A stretch of 64,000 nt of DNA from Micromussa lordhowensis (GCA_964020085.1 OZ026607.1:14521466-14585465), one strand, 5' to 3'. Positions 12,801 to 23,656 are shown, counted from the first letter of the stretch. The notes: generated by a model not told the origin, from the letters alone. Numbers and translations: made by a program.

Positions 12801-15800
12801 CTTGTACAACCGCAAGTTGTTGAAATGGACTACTCGAGACTTCCTAGAATGTCCCCTGACCTTCTTCACCCGGTATGTAACATCAGTGACTCGCTCCACT
12901 ATCTCATATGGTCCCTCCCACTGTCGATGGAACTTGTTTACTTCACCTGGTTTCAGTTGTGGATCGTAGCGCAACACTAAATCACCAGGTTGAAACAGCA
13001 TATGTCTCACTCCCTTGTCGTATGCATCTTTCTGACGACGCTGAGCAACCTTGAGGTTTTGCCGCACATCACGGTATGCAGCTTCTAGGTTACCCTGAAG
13101 GTCTGCTACGAATTCAGAGTAACTGTCTTCACTGCCCATCATTACATCCAGGGGTATCCTCATCTCCCTCCCAAACATTAGCTCAAATGGTGTATGTTCC
13201 GTGGAGGAGTGGACACTACTTCTGAAGGCCATCATGCAGTAATCTAGTTGTTCATCCCAGCGCTGTGGATCATCGTCAACTCTGGCTTTCAGCATGCTCT
13301 TAAGGGTCTTGTGCAGATTCTCAACTTGCCCATTGCCCTCTGGATGATACGCAGTTGACCGAGTTTTGTTGATGTTCAACAAATGGCACATTTCCTCAAA
13401 CACCTGGGACTCGAAGTTTCTTCCTTGATCACTGTGTATGCTGTCTGGCACACCATACCGACAAATCCAGTTCTTTACCAACACCCTTGCACAAGTTGTG
13501 GCACGTTGATTTGGAATCGCATACGCCTCCGCCCACTTTGTAAAACTGCATTGTACAGTCAGAATGTAGCGATTTCCCCTTCGAGACCTTGGTAAGGGGC
13601 CAACTATGTCAATGTGGATTCTTTGCATAGGGTTTCCAGATGGTATCGGATGTAGGGGTGCCTTTGGTCTAGGCCTGGGCTTGCACTTGGCACAGGTCAG
13701 GCAGCTGCTACAATACCGATGAACTTCTTTTGTCAAACCTGGTCTCCAAAACCTAGTTTTCATCTTCTTTAGGGTCTTCATTCTTCCTAAGTGGGCACCT
13801 GTTAAACCATCATGAATTTTCATGAGCGATTCTTTAACAAGTTTCTGAGGTAAGACCATCCTGCTCTTAGCTGACGGGCCTCTTTCAGGTGACCGCAGAT
13901 AAAGTACTCCTTCTCGTAGCTCCAATAGTTCCCATTGCGCCCAGATTTCTCTTGTTGCTCGACTCAAGGGCCGAAGTTCCTCATCGGTTGGTTTCTTCCA
14001 TTCCCGCAACAATTGATCCACAACTGGGCCAATATCAGGATCCTCACTTTGAGCTTGTGCCACATTCTCGAATGACCACAGATCCTTTTCATCGTCATTA
14101 TGACCATGTGGCAGCCTGCTGGTGACCGTTGCTACCTCTGGCTTTGCAGATGGGGCACATGAGGGGCATTCTCCATGATTTCGCCTAGGCCGTCGAGACA
14201 AGCTGTCTGCGTTACTGTGTTGCTTTCCTGGCCGGTGTTGTACCTCAAAGTCATACTCTTGGAGGCGTTCAAGCCAACGAGCCACCTGCCCTTCCGGCTC
14301 TTTAAAGGACCTCAACCATCTCAGTGAGGAATGGTCAGTTCGTACACAGAACCGTCGCCCTAACAAATAGTACCGGAAGTAGTCAACATACGTCACTAAA
14401 GCAAGCATTTCCAACCGAGTGGTGCAATAATTCTTTTCATGTTCGTTTAAGGAGCGACTACCATAAGCAATCACCCGCTCTGTCCCATCCTGCTGCTGTT
14501 GAGATAGAACTGCTCCGATTCCCTGGTACTGGCTTGCGTCAGTGTCAAGTATGAAAGACCCTGCCTCAGCACTGAAATTGGGGTAAGCTAGCACTGGCGC
14601 GCTTATCAGACGGCCTTTCAGTTCCTCGAATGCTGCCTGTTGTCCCTGTTGCCAACTAAACGACACTGTCTTCCTACACAGCTGGTACAGAGGTTCAGCA
14701 ATGATGGAAAACCCAAGGATGAATTTCCTGTAATAGCTAGCAAGTCCGAGGAAGCTTTGAAGCTCTTTGACATTAAGTGGCACTGGCCATGTTTCAACAG
14801 CTTTAACTTTCTCAGGGTCAGTCTTGATCCCGTCAGAAGACACGACATGTCCTAGAAAGACAACTTCCTTTCTAAGAAATCGGCACTTAGATGGCTTTAG
14901 TTTCAAACCAGCAGCCCTTATACGATCAAACACCAGCCGGAGACGGTGAATGTGATCTTCAAAGGTAGGAGCCCAGATGATGATATCATCCAAATACACT
15001 AAACAGTGGGTCCAGGTGAGACCACTGAGTGCAAGGTTCATTAATCTGGTGAAGCTAGCTGGGCCATTTGTCAATCCAAATGGCATCACTGTCCACTGAA
15101 ACTGTCCACGATGAGTTGAGAAAGCTGTTTTAGGCCTATCCTCTTCTTTCACCTGCATTTGCCAGTATCCCGAAGCTAAATCCAGGCTAGAAAACCACTG
15201 AGCCCCACCTAAGGCCTCCAACAAATCATCTGTCCGAGGCAGGGGTATGGCATCCTTCTTCGTAGACTGGTTGAGTTTACGAAAGTCAATACACATACGA
15301 TATGTCCCATCATGTTTTCTCGCAAGCACTACGGGACTGCTCCATGGACTTTGAGACGGTTCAACCCTGCCTGTAGCTAGGAGCTCATCTAGTTGCTTAT
15401 CAATAACCTCTCGCTGGTAGGGCGGTACCCGACGGGGAGGCTGCTTCACTGGCTTGCAATCACCCGTGTCGATGGCATGTTCCAAGAGGCCTGACTTTCC
15501 TAAATCAGAGCTGTCCTTCGAAAAGATATCCTCATATTCCGTTACTAGAGACGAAAATTGTCGTCTCTGGTCTTCCGACAGCCCTTCCAGGTTACCTTGT
15601 AAAAGTGATTTCCACTTTTCGTCCTCCATCGGCTGCTCATCTTTAACTACTGAGCTGTCAATAAGCGAACAAGATGGATGGGAGGTATTTGTAAAATCTG
15701 GATCCGTTTCCATAGAAACAACACGACCATCCACGCTACTAATGGGGTGGAATTCAGCAACAGGAAAATCTGGCCGCAGTCTGATGGGCCTATCGGAGAA

Positions 15801-18800
15801 GTTAGCAACTCGAACTATGGTCAGTCCATCCCTGGGGACCACTAAGGAACGAGCTACATTAATTTCTGATTTGCCTCTTAGTTCCCTTGACTCCTCCAAA
15901 ATCCCAGGCGTTCCAGTGTTACGATCATATCCATTCTCCAGCTTGGCTTCGATCACTTGTTCAGTTCCGGGTTCCACTTGTATGTCATCATTCAGAAAAA
16001 TTTTGCAAACACTTGGTGTAACCTTGCAGTATCTGATTGGAATTTCAGTATGGCCCACTACAAAGGTTCCAGTGTCATAGTGAATTTGACAGCCAAAGTG
16101 CTGGAAAAAGTCTGAGCCAAGTATGCAATCATGGGATAGGCCCCGTGCAATCATGACAGCCCAAAAACAATCAATGTTTCCTACACGAAATCTGACTTTT
16201 GTTTCTCCCAGAACCGTTAATTCATTTCCATTTGCTGTGGTCAGAGTCCCATTCACTGGGTTGACTTTTGAGAAATGCCCACATTTTCTCCATGTTTCTT
16301 CATTCAAAACACTAACAGTTGCACCAGTGTCTAGCAATATACCAGTTACACTATGGTTCACAAGTCCTGTAATATAGATTCCAGAGTCTGATATGGCAGA
16401 AAGTACATTGTTACTTATCAAAACAGGGTCGTTTACCTCATTGGTGACTATTGGTGCTTGGGCCACTACTGCGGACCTCACGGGGACTGCCTGGCCCTCG
16501 GCAGGCCCCGACCTCTGTTTCCCCCTTCTTTGTATGGGCAACTCCGAGCAAAATGGCCAGGTTGGCGGCAAGCAAAACATACCACGTCACTCCGGCGCCG
16601 TGCAGTCGAAGTCGTTTCAGCTTTCCTTTCCAGCTCACGAATTTTCTCATTCATACCTAGAACGATCTCCTTAAGCTCACGAATCTCAGTTGAAATTTTG
16701 TCACCATCCGCTGAGGCACTCACCGCGTTCACCGACTTTTTCTTTTCCACGGATGGCACAGACTGACAAGCTTTACGCGCGCTTTCTAACTGACGAACAA
16801 CACAAACAGCCTCCACAAGCGACGCCGGTTGACTCATGAACACCTTTTCTCGTAAATCATCGCTGATTGCCACTCCTTGAATAAACTGATCTCTTGCCAG
16901 TTCCACCTTGAACGAATAAGCTGCCTCTGGGTAGGCATTTTCCACTAGCTCCATCAAATTATCGGCGAACGCTTCGAAATCCTCATTCGGCCTTTGAGAC
17001 CTAGCCCGTAACTGCAATTTATAATCTTCCTTCGTCTTGCCCGAATCAAACCTTTTAACCAGTTGTGCCGTGAATTCCTCGAAGGTTAACGATCCTGAAA
17101 GTTTCAGAAGCTCAACCGCTTTGTAGGCCGGTTGATCCAGCAGGGTAAGTAAATACGCTCGACGATCTGAAGGTTTGATATGTACAAGATTTGCATACTG
17201 AAGAAACTGCGAAAGCCAGGTTTTGAAATTTTGACCCACTGAATAAACACGCGGAGCTCGTACGTTTCTCCTAGATTCCGTTTCGCTAGAAACCACCATG
17301 CTCTGCTTCAGGGCCTGGGATAAGGTATTCACCAGTTGCTGAATTCCAGAACTCTCCTCCTGCGATGCACTTTTTGGTTGTGGCTTCGCTTCTTGTTTTG
17401 GCGCGGGTTCGTTTGGTAGACCGCCCTCGGCGCCTCCGAGCATTTCCTGTCCTCCGTCACTCATTCCTTGGTCACTTTAGATCCCACTTCTGACACCAAT
17501 GTAATAAACGCCACACAGGAAAATATAGACGATTCCTGAAGTCGTTTTAACTGTTTTAATCGCGTAGCCGAGTGACATACAACAAGTTCTTCCAAAGGAT
17601 TCTTACCACGTGTTTTCTATCCGACTCTTACACCATGTATCATACACGAAGTGTCCCATTACACACTTTAACTCAGTAACTGCATTCTTGATACATTATA
17701 GGTGTGCATGCAGAGTAAAACCTGCATTCAATACAAAAATTTAAAACCTTATCTTGAAGGCTAATTTGGAGTAGCTAATCTTTAGCTCTTATTAACCGAG
17801 CAGGAGGTCTGTGCAGACGACTGAGGTCAAGATTCTCACATACAGACCAACTAAGCTTGGTTAATAAGATGTTTATTATATGGCACAAACAAGTGCAATT
17901 TAATTTGTTTAATGTAACTGGTTTGTAGGTAACTGACGTTTTGCTCACAAACGGTGATGAGCTGAACTTATTCTGCCAAAGTTTGCTCATCTTCTCTTTA
18001 CCTTTTTTTTTCATCAGGCTTTTAGGTACTTTGATAAATAAATATTTTTAGAAGAAAATAAACAATGATTTTGCATTTAAGTTTGCAACTTTTTCACCAC
18101 AAAACATTACTGGTCTAGATGCCGGTCTAGATAGGAAAATCTAGACCGCTTTCAATACCGCTTTCAGCTAATCAAATTCGTGAATTCGGTAGTTCCCAGT
18201 CCTTGTGAGTCACAGCCATATAATAAGGAAGAATACAATACATAAATTATTATAGACAATTGATGAAATTTATATACCTTTCTTCAAAGCAGCAAAGGAG
18301 GATTTTGTTAGAAGTGTTCTTTCTTCTTCCTTCTCTTTCAATTTGTCAATCTCATTGTGGTCTATACATACAAACATACGTACAATAACAATTTTTATAA
18401 TAATAAACAACAGTTACAATTATTGTAACTGTTGTTTATTATAATTTTCATTAGTAGAATTCTACTAGTATACTAATGCAAATACTGCAATCTGATTGGC
18501 AAATTAAACAATTATAAGTTCCTGAACCAATTTTGCACTGGTGAAAATCTCCTTTTTCTATATTAAAAAGATGTGGGTACTTCATAAATTATTACCTTTT
18601 GTAGGGGTGGGAGAGACATTTAAGGTGTCTTTACAGGTACTGTTGAGCTCCTTTTTCTTGGAAGCTGAGTAGCTGTCAATACCTTTAGTGTATTTGCTGC
18701 TACAGACTGCAACATCTACAGGCTGTGTAGGCTTAACAGCATGTTCTTTTGACCCTATTTTTCTCAACAGGTCTGCAGCCTGGTTTTGAACCATTTCAGG

Positions 18801-20285
18801 TGAGAGTTGCTGCAAGCACAATGAAATGTGACTACATAAATATATGTTCCTTTTGCATTTCCTTGTAAATCATACGTACATGTACATCACAAATTAAAGG
18901 TCATGTAAGGACTGTAGGTAGATACAGTCAATTATTATTCAAAAACAGTTAAATTATGATCTAGTCTTATGTTGACTTAAGGTTTGTGAGCCAAATGTCA
19001 ATTTTATTTGCCCTTACTGTGGTTATTTCTTCATCTTCATCAGTTGCAGATGAATTTTCAGAACCAGCCTGCAAATAATGATAACAGTAGCAACAACAAC
19101 AACAACAAATAATTTATTTATTGTGGGTGAAATACATTAATGTTCATCATGCATTTGTCTGGTAAAACAATACAAATTTGACTGGTAAAACAATACTTTT
19201 ATAGATTAATTATAATCACACACCAAAACAATAAACCAACAAAAAGAGAATGCCGACTTCCAATTGCCTCTGCCTGCAGTTCTAACAGCCAAGGCAAATT
19301 AATCTTTACAGAAAAGGTGAAGTCAATAGATAATACGAAATTTATCAAAATGGATAACTGACTTGATTCGATGCCTGTGTAATACTTACCAGTGATTTTA
19401 AGGTAATTAATAGTAAGCATTAATAGTATTGTATTTTTTATTCAATTTTTACAATGTGTATATATTTTATATCTGTTAGGTTATTATTCTTATTAATTAG
19501 TTATTTCTCCCCTCCCCTTTTTTTAATTTTTGATATAATGTCCTCCCCTTATGTAGATGTAGAAGTATTGGTGGCTGAAACATAACTATTTGGTTAAATC
19601 AGGAAGGAACGTGTACATGTACATTAATTGTTAGGTTTAGGTAGGTATAATCTTAATTTACTAGTGGTTGTCTTTTTAAACTTCATAATAACATGGTCGT
19701 AGTTTTTATTTCATAATAACCATGAAAACAATTCTTTTGAATATTTACCCTCTATTCCCAGTATGGAAGCTTCATAGTAGCCTCTTTCAGTAGTACTACT
19801 TTCTTCTGGCCACTGAGCTTTTATTTTGCTTCCTAACTTGAGCTCTCTTTTACCATCCACTTCACTGAGATGAGTTGTAGTTACAACACCATAACGGTAT
19901 TTCTCTAACTCGTCTTTGTCAACACAGTCGTGCCACTCCACCATGTAGTATGTTTCTGTCAATTGGGTATCAATACATTTAAGTATGCCGTAACAGGGAG
20001 TGAACGTATAAAAGGCAAGTGCATGCCTCCTTTGAAGTACTTTGTTGGCTTGTTTTCCAGTTATGGTAGGAAGTCGAAATATTAAACGGTCACACAACTG
20101 TTGAAGTCATGAAGAAATACCTTTGATTTCTTAAAACAAAAATTCATTTATGTCATCTAAAAAAATAGTAAGCTTACAATGCAGTGTAAAACAGTCATAT
20201 ATTCACCTTCTGGAAGATCTCAACAAAATTACGAATCCTCTTCGCTCGATAATTTGACAGCAACTGCTCTTTCCAATTTTCACTT
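9548..20285 (-). CDS. BEN-domain protein gene (multi-exon, intron holds a Gypsy element)
   Basis: Minus-strand spliced gene. Exons supported by splice sites and phase: 20285-20207, 20097-19749, 19068-19018, 18809-18596, 18361-18278, 11427-11372, 10486-10394, 10267-10123 and 9891-9548 (stop). From 19068 onward every junction is phase-consistent, including across the intron from 18278 to 11427 that contains the LTR element. The 20097-19749 exon contains GSKIKAQWPEE and GYYEASILGIEG, resembling a Tudor-like/SH3-like fold. The exons at 18361 and 10486 are coiled-coil-like. The last exon is a BEN domain (about 110 residues), a DNA- and chromatin-binding fold of transcriptional regulators, with IALTLLEKLFPGDVL and ALDNNKLMAIKSMF blocks. 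The junction 19749 to 19068 does not keep frame, so an exon is probably missing there, and the 5' start is not identified. Exon 10486-10394 uses a GC donor (AAG|GCAAGT). Confidence 0.5.
10749..10779. repeat. Poly-G tract
   Basis: A run of about 16 G with one A interruption, inside an intron of the BEN gene. It is potentially G-quadruplex forming and is a likely sequencing-length error site. Confidence 0.5.
10886..11035. mobile_element. Partial copy of the CAATAGCCTCCATTTGG inverted-repeat element
   Basis: Shares CAATAGCCTCCATTTGG, the TTGTCCGCGGAC box, TCTGTTCCGAG and GGAACAGATAA with the complete copy at 20329-20498, but its right end is degraded (ATATTTTCGCCCT). It lies in a BEN-gene intron and is a non-autonomous DNA transposon remnant. 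Confidence 0.5.
11919..12082 (-). repeat. 3' LTR of Gypsy element
   Basis: 164 bp, TG...CA ends, identical by eye to the 5' LTR at 17500-17663. Confidence 0.5.
12204..16580 (-). CDS. pol: Gypsy Pol polyprotein (protease, RT, RNase H, integrase)
   Basis: 1,458-residue open frame. Order and key residues: aspartic protease DTG at 84-86; reverse transcriptase about 410-590 with YLDD at 529-532; RNase H from about 675 (LDTDAS); an H2C2 zinc-binding segment about 922-965 (HDGLTGAH ... CSSCLTCAKC); integrase catalytic triad D990, D1050, E1086 with the classic D-35-E spacing; and a GPY-type module (WEGPYEIV). No chromodomain. The acidic C-terminal tail beyond about residue 1280 is not recognised. 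The frame overlaps gag by about 100 bp in the -1 frame, so expression probably needs -1 frameshifting and the first codon of the open frame is not a true start. The protein is used in the cytoplasmic particle for cDNA synthesis and in the nucleus for integration. Confidence 0.5.
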   Translation of the reverse strand: MFCLPPTWPFCSELPIQRRGKQRSGPAEGQAVPVRSAVVAQAPIVTNEVNDPVLISNNVLSAISDSGIYITGLVNHSVTGILLDTGATVSVLNEETWRKCGHFSKVNPVNGTLTTANGNELTVLGETKVRFRVGNIDCFWAVMIARGLSHDCILGSDFFQHFGCQIHYDTGTFVVGHTEIPIRYCKVTPSVCKIFLNDDIQVEPGTEQVIEAKLENGYDRNTGTPGILEESRELRGKSEINVARSLVVPRDGLTIVRVANFSDRPIRLRPDFPVAEFHPISSVDGRVVSMETDPDFTNTSHPSCSLIDSSVVKDEQPMEDEKWKSLLQGNLEGLSEDQRRQFSSLVTEYEDIFSKDSSDLGKSGLLEHAIDTGDCKPVKQPPRRVPPYQREVIDKQLDELLATGRVEPSQSPWSSPVVLARKHDGTYRMCIDFRKLNQSTKKDAIPLPRTDDLLEALGGAQWFSSLDLASGYWQMQVKEEDRPKTAFSTHRGQFQWTVMPFGLTNGPASFTRLMNLALSGLTWTHCLVYLDDIIIWAPTFEDHIHRLRLVFDRIRAAGLKLKPSKCRFLRKEVVFLGHVVSSDGIKTDPEKVKAVETWPVPLNVKELQSFLGLASYYRKFILGFSIIAEPLYQLCRKTVSFSWQQGQQAAFEELKGRLISAPVLAYPNFSAEAGSFILDTDASQYQGIGAVLSQQQQDGTERVIAYGSRSLNEHEKNYCTTRLEMLALVTYVDYFRYYLLGRRFCVRTDHSSLRWLRSFKEPEGQVARWLERLQEYDFEVQHRPGKQHSNADSLSRRPRRNHGECPSCAPSAKPEVATVTSRLPHGHNDDEKDLWSFENVAQAQSEDPDIGPVVDQLLREWKKPTDEELRPLSRATREIWAQWELLELREGVLYLRSPERGPSAKSRMVLPQKLVKESLMKIHDGLTGAHLGRMKTLKKMKTRFWRPGLTKEVHRYCSSCLTCAKCKPRPRPKAPLHPIPSGNPMQRIHIDIVGPLPRSRRGNRYILTVQCSFTKWAEAYAIPNQRATTCARVLVKNWICRYGVPDSIHSDQGRNFESQVFEEMCHLLNINKTRSTAYHPEGNGQVENLHKTLKSMLKARVDDDPQRWDEQLDYCMMAFRSSVHSSTEHTPFELMFGREMRIPLDVMMGSEDSYSEFVADLQGNLEAAYRDVRQNLKVAQRRQKDAYDKGVRHMLFQPGDLVLRYDPQLKPGEVNKFHRQWEGPYEIVERVTDVTYRVKKVRGHSRKSRVVHFNNLRLYKRRQEGSMEETGAKEAVDAPVGGNGAGEQVQTASEEVVSMEPDIATSGTEEEAVWVAARSEGYNQVVDMPDESASGDPPYLAESASDGEVEQGAGNDHVVDKPAAEGGGLLDDAQGCCRNGEENKEHEQEVEEEQPVGQSQRPARIRRPPDRYGEWILNSLQQITDRLKMLEDKQRQDKERIKKLKPILLKKARALREL
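16478..17464 (-). CDS. gag: Gypsy Gag
   Basis: 328 residues starting ATG at 17464, 36 bases inside the 5' LTR boundary. It has a retrotransposon gag capsid-like middle (FKTWLSQFLQYANL ... YLLTLLDQPAYKAVELL ... DFEAFADNLMELVENAYP), a predicted coiled coil near 255-285 and one CCHC zinc knuckle CFACRQPGHFARSC near residues 297-310. The end overlaps pol. Gag forms the particle and binds element RNA. The frame is intact, consistent with a young copy. Confidence 0.5.
   Translation of the reverse strand: MSDGGQEMLGGAEGGLPNEPAPKQEAKPQPKSASQEESSGIQQLVNTLSQALKQSMVVSSETESRRNVRAPRVYSVGQNFKTWLSQFLQYANLVHIKPSDRRAYLLTLLDQPAYKAVELLKLSGSLTFEEFTAQLVKRFDSGKTKEDYKLQLRARSQRPNEDFEAFADNLMELVENAYPEAAYSFKVELARDQFIQGVAISDDLREKVFMSQPASLVEAVCVVRQLESARKACQSVPSVEKKKSVNAVSASADGDKISTEIRELKEIVLGMNEKIRELERKAETTSTARRRSDVVCFACRQPGHFARSCPYKEGGNRGRGLPRARQSP
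17500..17663 (-). repeat. 5' LTR of Gypsy element
   Basis: 164 bp, TG...CA ends. Followed on the minus strand by the primer-binding site at 17498-17484 and then gag. It presumably carries the element's promoter, but no clear TATA box is seen. Confidence 0.5.
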
Positions 20286-20328
20286 CTAGTGGAAAACTTG
20301 AAACGTAATTTGTTGTGGCATATATAAG

Positions 20329-20498
20329 CAATAGCCTCCATTTGGCGCAAAAAATTTGTCCGCGGACATCATCTGTTCCGAGAAGCGAACAGTTTCCGAA
20401 AGCGTAGGCGGCTCGAGGAAAACTGCGAACTTCGAGGAACAGATAACGTCCGCGGACAAAAATATCCTATCATATTTTCGCGCCAAATGGGACTATTG
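20329..20498. mobile_element. Short inverted-repeat element, CAATAG...CTATTG ends
   Basis: 170 bp with inverted ends CAATAG(CCTC)CATTTGGCGC and GCGCCAAATGG(GA)CTATTG, and an internal pair of GTCCGCGGAC boxes with TCTGTTCC/GGAACAGA. It is a MITE with further fragments at 10886 and around 20685-20735 (GAAGGCTATTGTTT). Confidence 0.5.
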
Positions 20499-21020
20499 TT
20501 GCGTTCGACGATATAGGAGAACGCATACTAATCGATCGGGTCATTCCCGCGGGTTTATGTCCCGCAATTTTATGCAATGCCATATGATTTCATTGGACGC
20601 CATCTTGGACTGCACAAGTGGCCTCGATCTCATGTGAAATTTTTTGACCGCCGGAAACTGGTATCTTATCTCGTCTTGAAGGCTATTGTTTATTTCTGGC
20701 GCCAAAATGAAGGCTATTGTTTGTATACTAAAACAATTATTTTCAATCTCGATGAACTGACTGATCTGCATGACTGGCAGCATATCTGTACTACTAAAAA
20801 GGATTGTATTGTATAATTGTGTTGTAATACCGGCCGAACAAACAAACTCGAAACAAAATGTGCTACGAAGAAAGAAAGAAAACTTGAAAATGGCAGTTAG
20901 GAAGCTGAATAAAAACAGAAATTGCATTCGTAATTGCTTGCTTCCAAAACAAAACAAAAATTACACTTCCTCGCTGATCTATTTTGCTGCATGCAACTCA
21001 ATACCCCCAAAAAAATTAGA
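20499..21020. other. Intergenic DNA with fragments of small repeats
   Basis: Contains two GGCTATTGTTT... half-ends of the neighbouring MITE family (about 20680-20740). No gene is supported. Confidence 0.5.
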
Positions 21021-21124
21021 CTTAAGGTGGCCGAACACAGTTTTCAAGTGCCTAGCCTAATTCACCATAACTTTGAATTGCATCAGCAAAAGCGCGCGCA
21101 AAAACTGTGTTCGGCCACCTTAAG
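21021..21124. mobile_element. 104-bp MITE with 24-bp perfect inverted ends
   Basis: The first 24 bases (21021-21044, starting CTTAAGGTGGCCGAACAC) are the exact complement of the last 24 (21101-21124). Both ends include TTAA, which would fit a TTAA target duplication as in piggyBac-type elements. There is no coding capacity. Confidence 0.5.
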
Positions 21125-21586
21125 TGAATAAACCAATCAAATGCGTTGCGTGCACTGGTCCGATACCAATCGCTGTCCTTTCGGAGTATTCAGCAGTTGC
21201 GAGGCTAAATACTCTTAGTTTTTCTCTGCTTTTGCTCTTGTTTACATAATCAGGAAAATCTTATTGTTTGCCTTTCTTATGGAATATCCGTTCGTTTTCA
21301 TGAGAACAGGTAGTCTTCAATGAGAGTTCAGGGGACATTATGTGCTTCCTTTTTTTTTTTGGGGAAAATATTCGCCTCCCCTAACAGTATTCCCCAACAC
21401 AAAGTCACAGATAGATAGTTTACTCTCATCTAGTTTAATTCACTCTGACGTTCCTTTCACAATGCTCCTTCTAAAATAATCACCGCATCGAGCCCGGTTA
21501 CACGGATATTGATTTCAAGATAAACAATGGAAGACGACGCTAATGCACTAATGGAAAACTTGCTATAAGGATAGATATTAATGGCC
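21125..21586. other. Intergenic DNA
   Basis: No gene, RNA or clear repeat recognised. Confidence 0.5.
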
Positions 21587-22346
21587 GTGTTTTCACGAGC
21601 TATTTTTTAGATCGCTTAGCGAGAGACAACCGGATATCCCGTGAAAACAGTTACTTTTCCAACTCGCTTAAAGTTAAGCGAGTCGGAAAACTTCAAAAGA
21701 ATTGTCATTAAATTTAAGCCACCAAACCAGGTAGCTTAAGCGAGTTGATAATTAATTGCGGCCAATGAGGAGTTGTTCATCTGACAGGGCTGTCAAATCG
21801 AAATATCACAGCTACTCGCTTCTTCACTGGAATCGCTTGCGTCTCTGGTCGAAACAACTAACAAAATTGCGGAAAAATGAAATGGAACGTTTGCCTACAA
21901 ATACAAAAATGTTCGCGCCAAATGTTACCTGCGTGATGGTTTTAAACCGTGTTCTCAAACCAGAATTGTGGCCTTTCAAGCACCCACGCGAATTTTCTCT
22001 AGGGCATAGTTTTTCTCTGCGAATGATGAAAATACGCCTCCATTATTATTCTCCTGCCTCTATGTGCAAGCAATCTTAGCCTTTGCTGAAATCGGTTCCT
22101 TCGTCGGACGCAAATTTATGGCATAAAAACGGTAATTATATAGAAAGAAAAACTTTATACAAGCTTCGTTTGATCTCCCGCCATGTTATTCAAACTCATT
22201 TACTCGCCAGCGCGCTCTGCTCAAATTACGTTCACAAAATTTAATTTAACTCGTGAAAACACCTATCATTGTTAAGTCGCTGAACGAAGTCTGTAAACAA
22301 AACACCTTCGGGAATGTTAAGCGAGAAAATGATTGTCGTGAAAACT
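21587..22346. mobile_element. Putative non-autonomous DNA transposon, GTTTTCACGA ends
   Basis: GTGTTTTCACGAG at 21587-21599 is mirrored by CTCGTGAAAACAC at 22250-22262 and more loosely by TCGTGAAAAC at 22336-22345. The interior repeats TCGCTTAA/TTAAGCGA motifs. The Helitron helicase frame loses homology to its family at about 22346, fitting insertion here. No clean target duplication was found, so the boundaries are approximate. Confidence 0.5.
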
Positions 22347-23213
22347 TCTTCAGTTGTGTTCTAATTGTGTTTAATCTATCGCTGTCCAGTGCACAGTACT
22401 CAAAACCTCTATTGGCAGGTATCTTAAAAGCAGCATGTAATGTAGTGCCTTTTATATTGAATGCTGCTTTCCCAGTGGGAACTGTTTTTACAACTTTGAC
22501 ATCATCTGGATTTTCTCCTGCAACACTATTCAGATATCTTATCAGTGCTTCATATAACCCATTGGTTACCGTACTTTTGTCAACTCCAGCACCTCCACTT
22601 AAGAACAATCTTAGAGGGTCATCTTTAGTTTTAATTGAATGCAAGACATGATAAAAAAACTGCCTTTGTTTTTCATTCAATGAGCGAACAAGTGCATAAT
22701 AATCATCATCAGACATACGTTTTATAACAAGATTCTCCTCATCACTATTTCTAGGGAATATCCCAATATCACCAAGCAAATCATACTGGCTATGCTGCTT
22801 GCTTTTACCAGGGTCAAAGCAACCAAAACATTCACTAGGCTGGTTTTTAACAGCATAATCCTGCTTATTGATGTGCTCGGTATTTGGAGCAACCGTGTCG
22901 AAGTTCTCCCATTCAGAATTATGCATATCCTCCACTGCTTTATCTAGTACTTCTGAATGGTATTCATACTGCTGCCTGTTACTGAGGATATCATCCTTAA
23001 CCTGCTTGAATCGTTCTTGGTAAGTTTGACAATCTCTTATTAAATCAGTGGTTTCTTTTCGCCATGATGTATAAAGCATAAGTTGCTCTCTATAATGGTT
23101 TTGTGGGTCCTGACAGATCGGATAATTTTAGGTTTCTTTCGTTTTACTAGTTTCATACCACCTTTTAGTTTGTATTCACTTGGCTCATATTCAGTTTCAG
23201 AGTCGGTGACATC
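22347..23213 (-). pseudogene. Helitron helicase (PIF1-type), 3' part, decayed and truncated
   Basis: Minus-strand fragment continuing the Helitron interrupted at 23214-33725. Reads DSETEYEPSEYKLKGG, a frameshift near 23100, then HYREQLMLYTSWRKET and LNEKQRQFFYHVLHSIKTKDD. Next come Walker A written SGGAGVDKS, where the family has GGAGVGKS, and the motif TGKAAFNIKGTTLHAAF. The G-to-D change in the P-loop would be expected to impair ATP binding. Homology stops about residue 240 of the open frame, at the neighbouring GTTTTCACGA element; Walker B and later motifs are absent. Known role: unwinding during rolling-circle transposition. This copy cannot be functional. Confidence 0.5.
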
Positions 23214-23219
23214 AATATT
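23214..23219. repeat. Left target-site duplication AATATT
   Basis: AATATT here and at 33720-33725 directly flank the AG...CT ends of the Polinton-like element. Six-base duplications are the known Polinton/Maverick rule. Removing one copy with the element makes the Helitron frame continuous. Confidence 0.5.
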
Positions 23220-23656
23220 AGTAGTGGTATGCGTGAGATTAGGTCGGATTACCTCGCTTTCATGATGCGCATATTTAATGAGCCTTAGCCCTAAGATGAC
23301 GTCATCCCCTGGACCACAAGTTCCCCTACCCTATGACGTCATCCTCTAGTTCTCTAGAACCTCTTACTTCTTATGACGTCACCCTTTCCAGACCCCTAGT
23401 TACCTTGTTCTGAGGCCCCTATGACTTCATCCCTAGGACCCTGGGACCTAGCTTCTAATAATGACACCCCTGAGACCACGTGATGTACGCCTAATTAACA
23501 TATCCATCATGGCGCCCTAAGAAGGTGGTAACCGTAGTTACTGTAAGGAATGGGGCAAGGGTTGTTTATATATGAGTCACGAAACGTCCTCTGACCCTTG
23601 TGGGACAGTTTTACCCTTTTCCTTTACTGAGTGCGCATGCGTAGTATAAAAAAGAC

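Larger units (their letters stand above)
11915..17667 (-). mobile_element. Complete Gypsy (Ty3-like) LTR retrotransposon
   Basis: Full-length minus-strand element of 5,745 bp between 164-bp LTRs (11919-12082 and 17500-17663), each TG...CA, flanked by CACT on both sides (11915-11918 and 17664-17667), the 4-bp target duplication. By eye the two LTRs are identical at all 164 positions. A primer-binding site TGGTGTCAGAAGTGG lies at 17498-17484 next to the 5' LTR, and a purine tract (AGAGGGGATAG) abuts the 3' LTR at 12083. Gag and pol are both open. Identical LTRs and intact frames mean a recent insertion that could still be mobile. It sits in the intron of the BEN gene, in the same orientation as the gene. 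Confidence 0.5.

Noticed and set aside
12242..16674. Plus-strand ORFs across the Gypsy element
   Set aside because: They are shadows of gag and pol in antisense frames.
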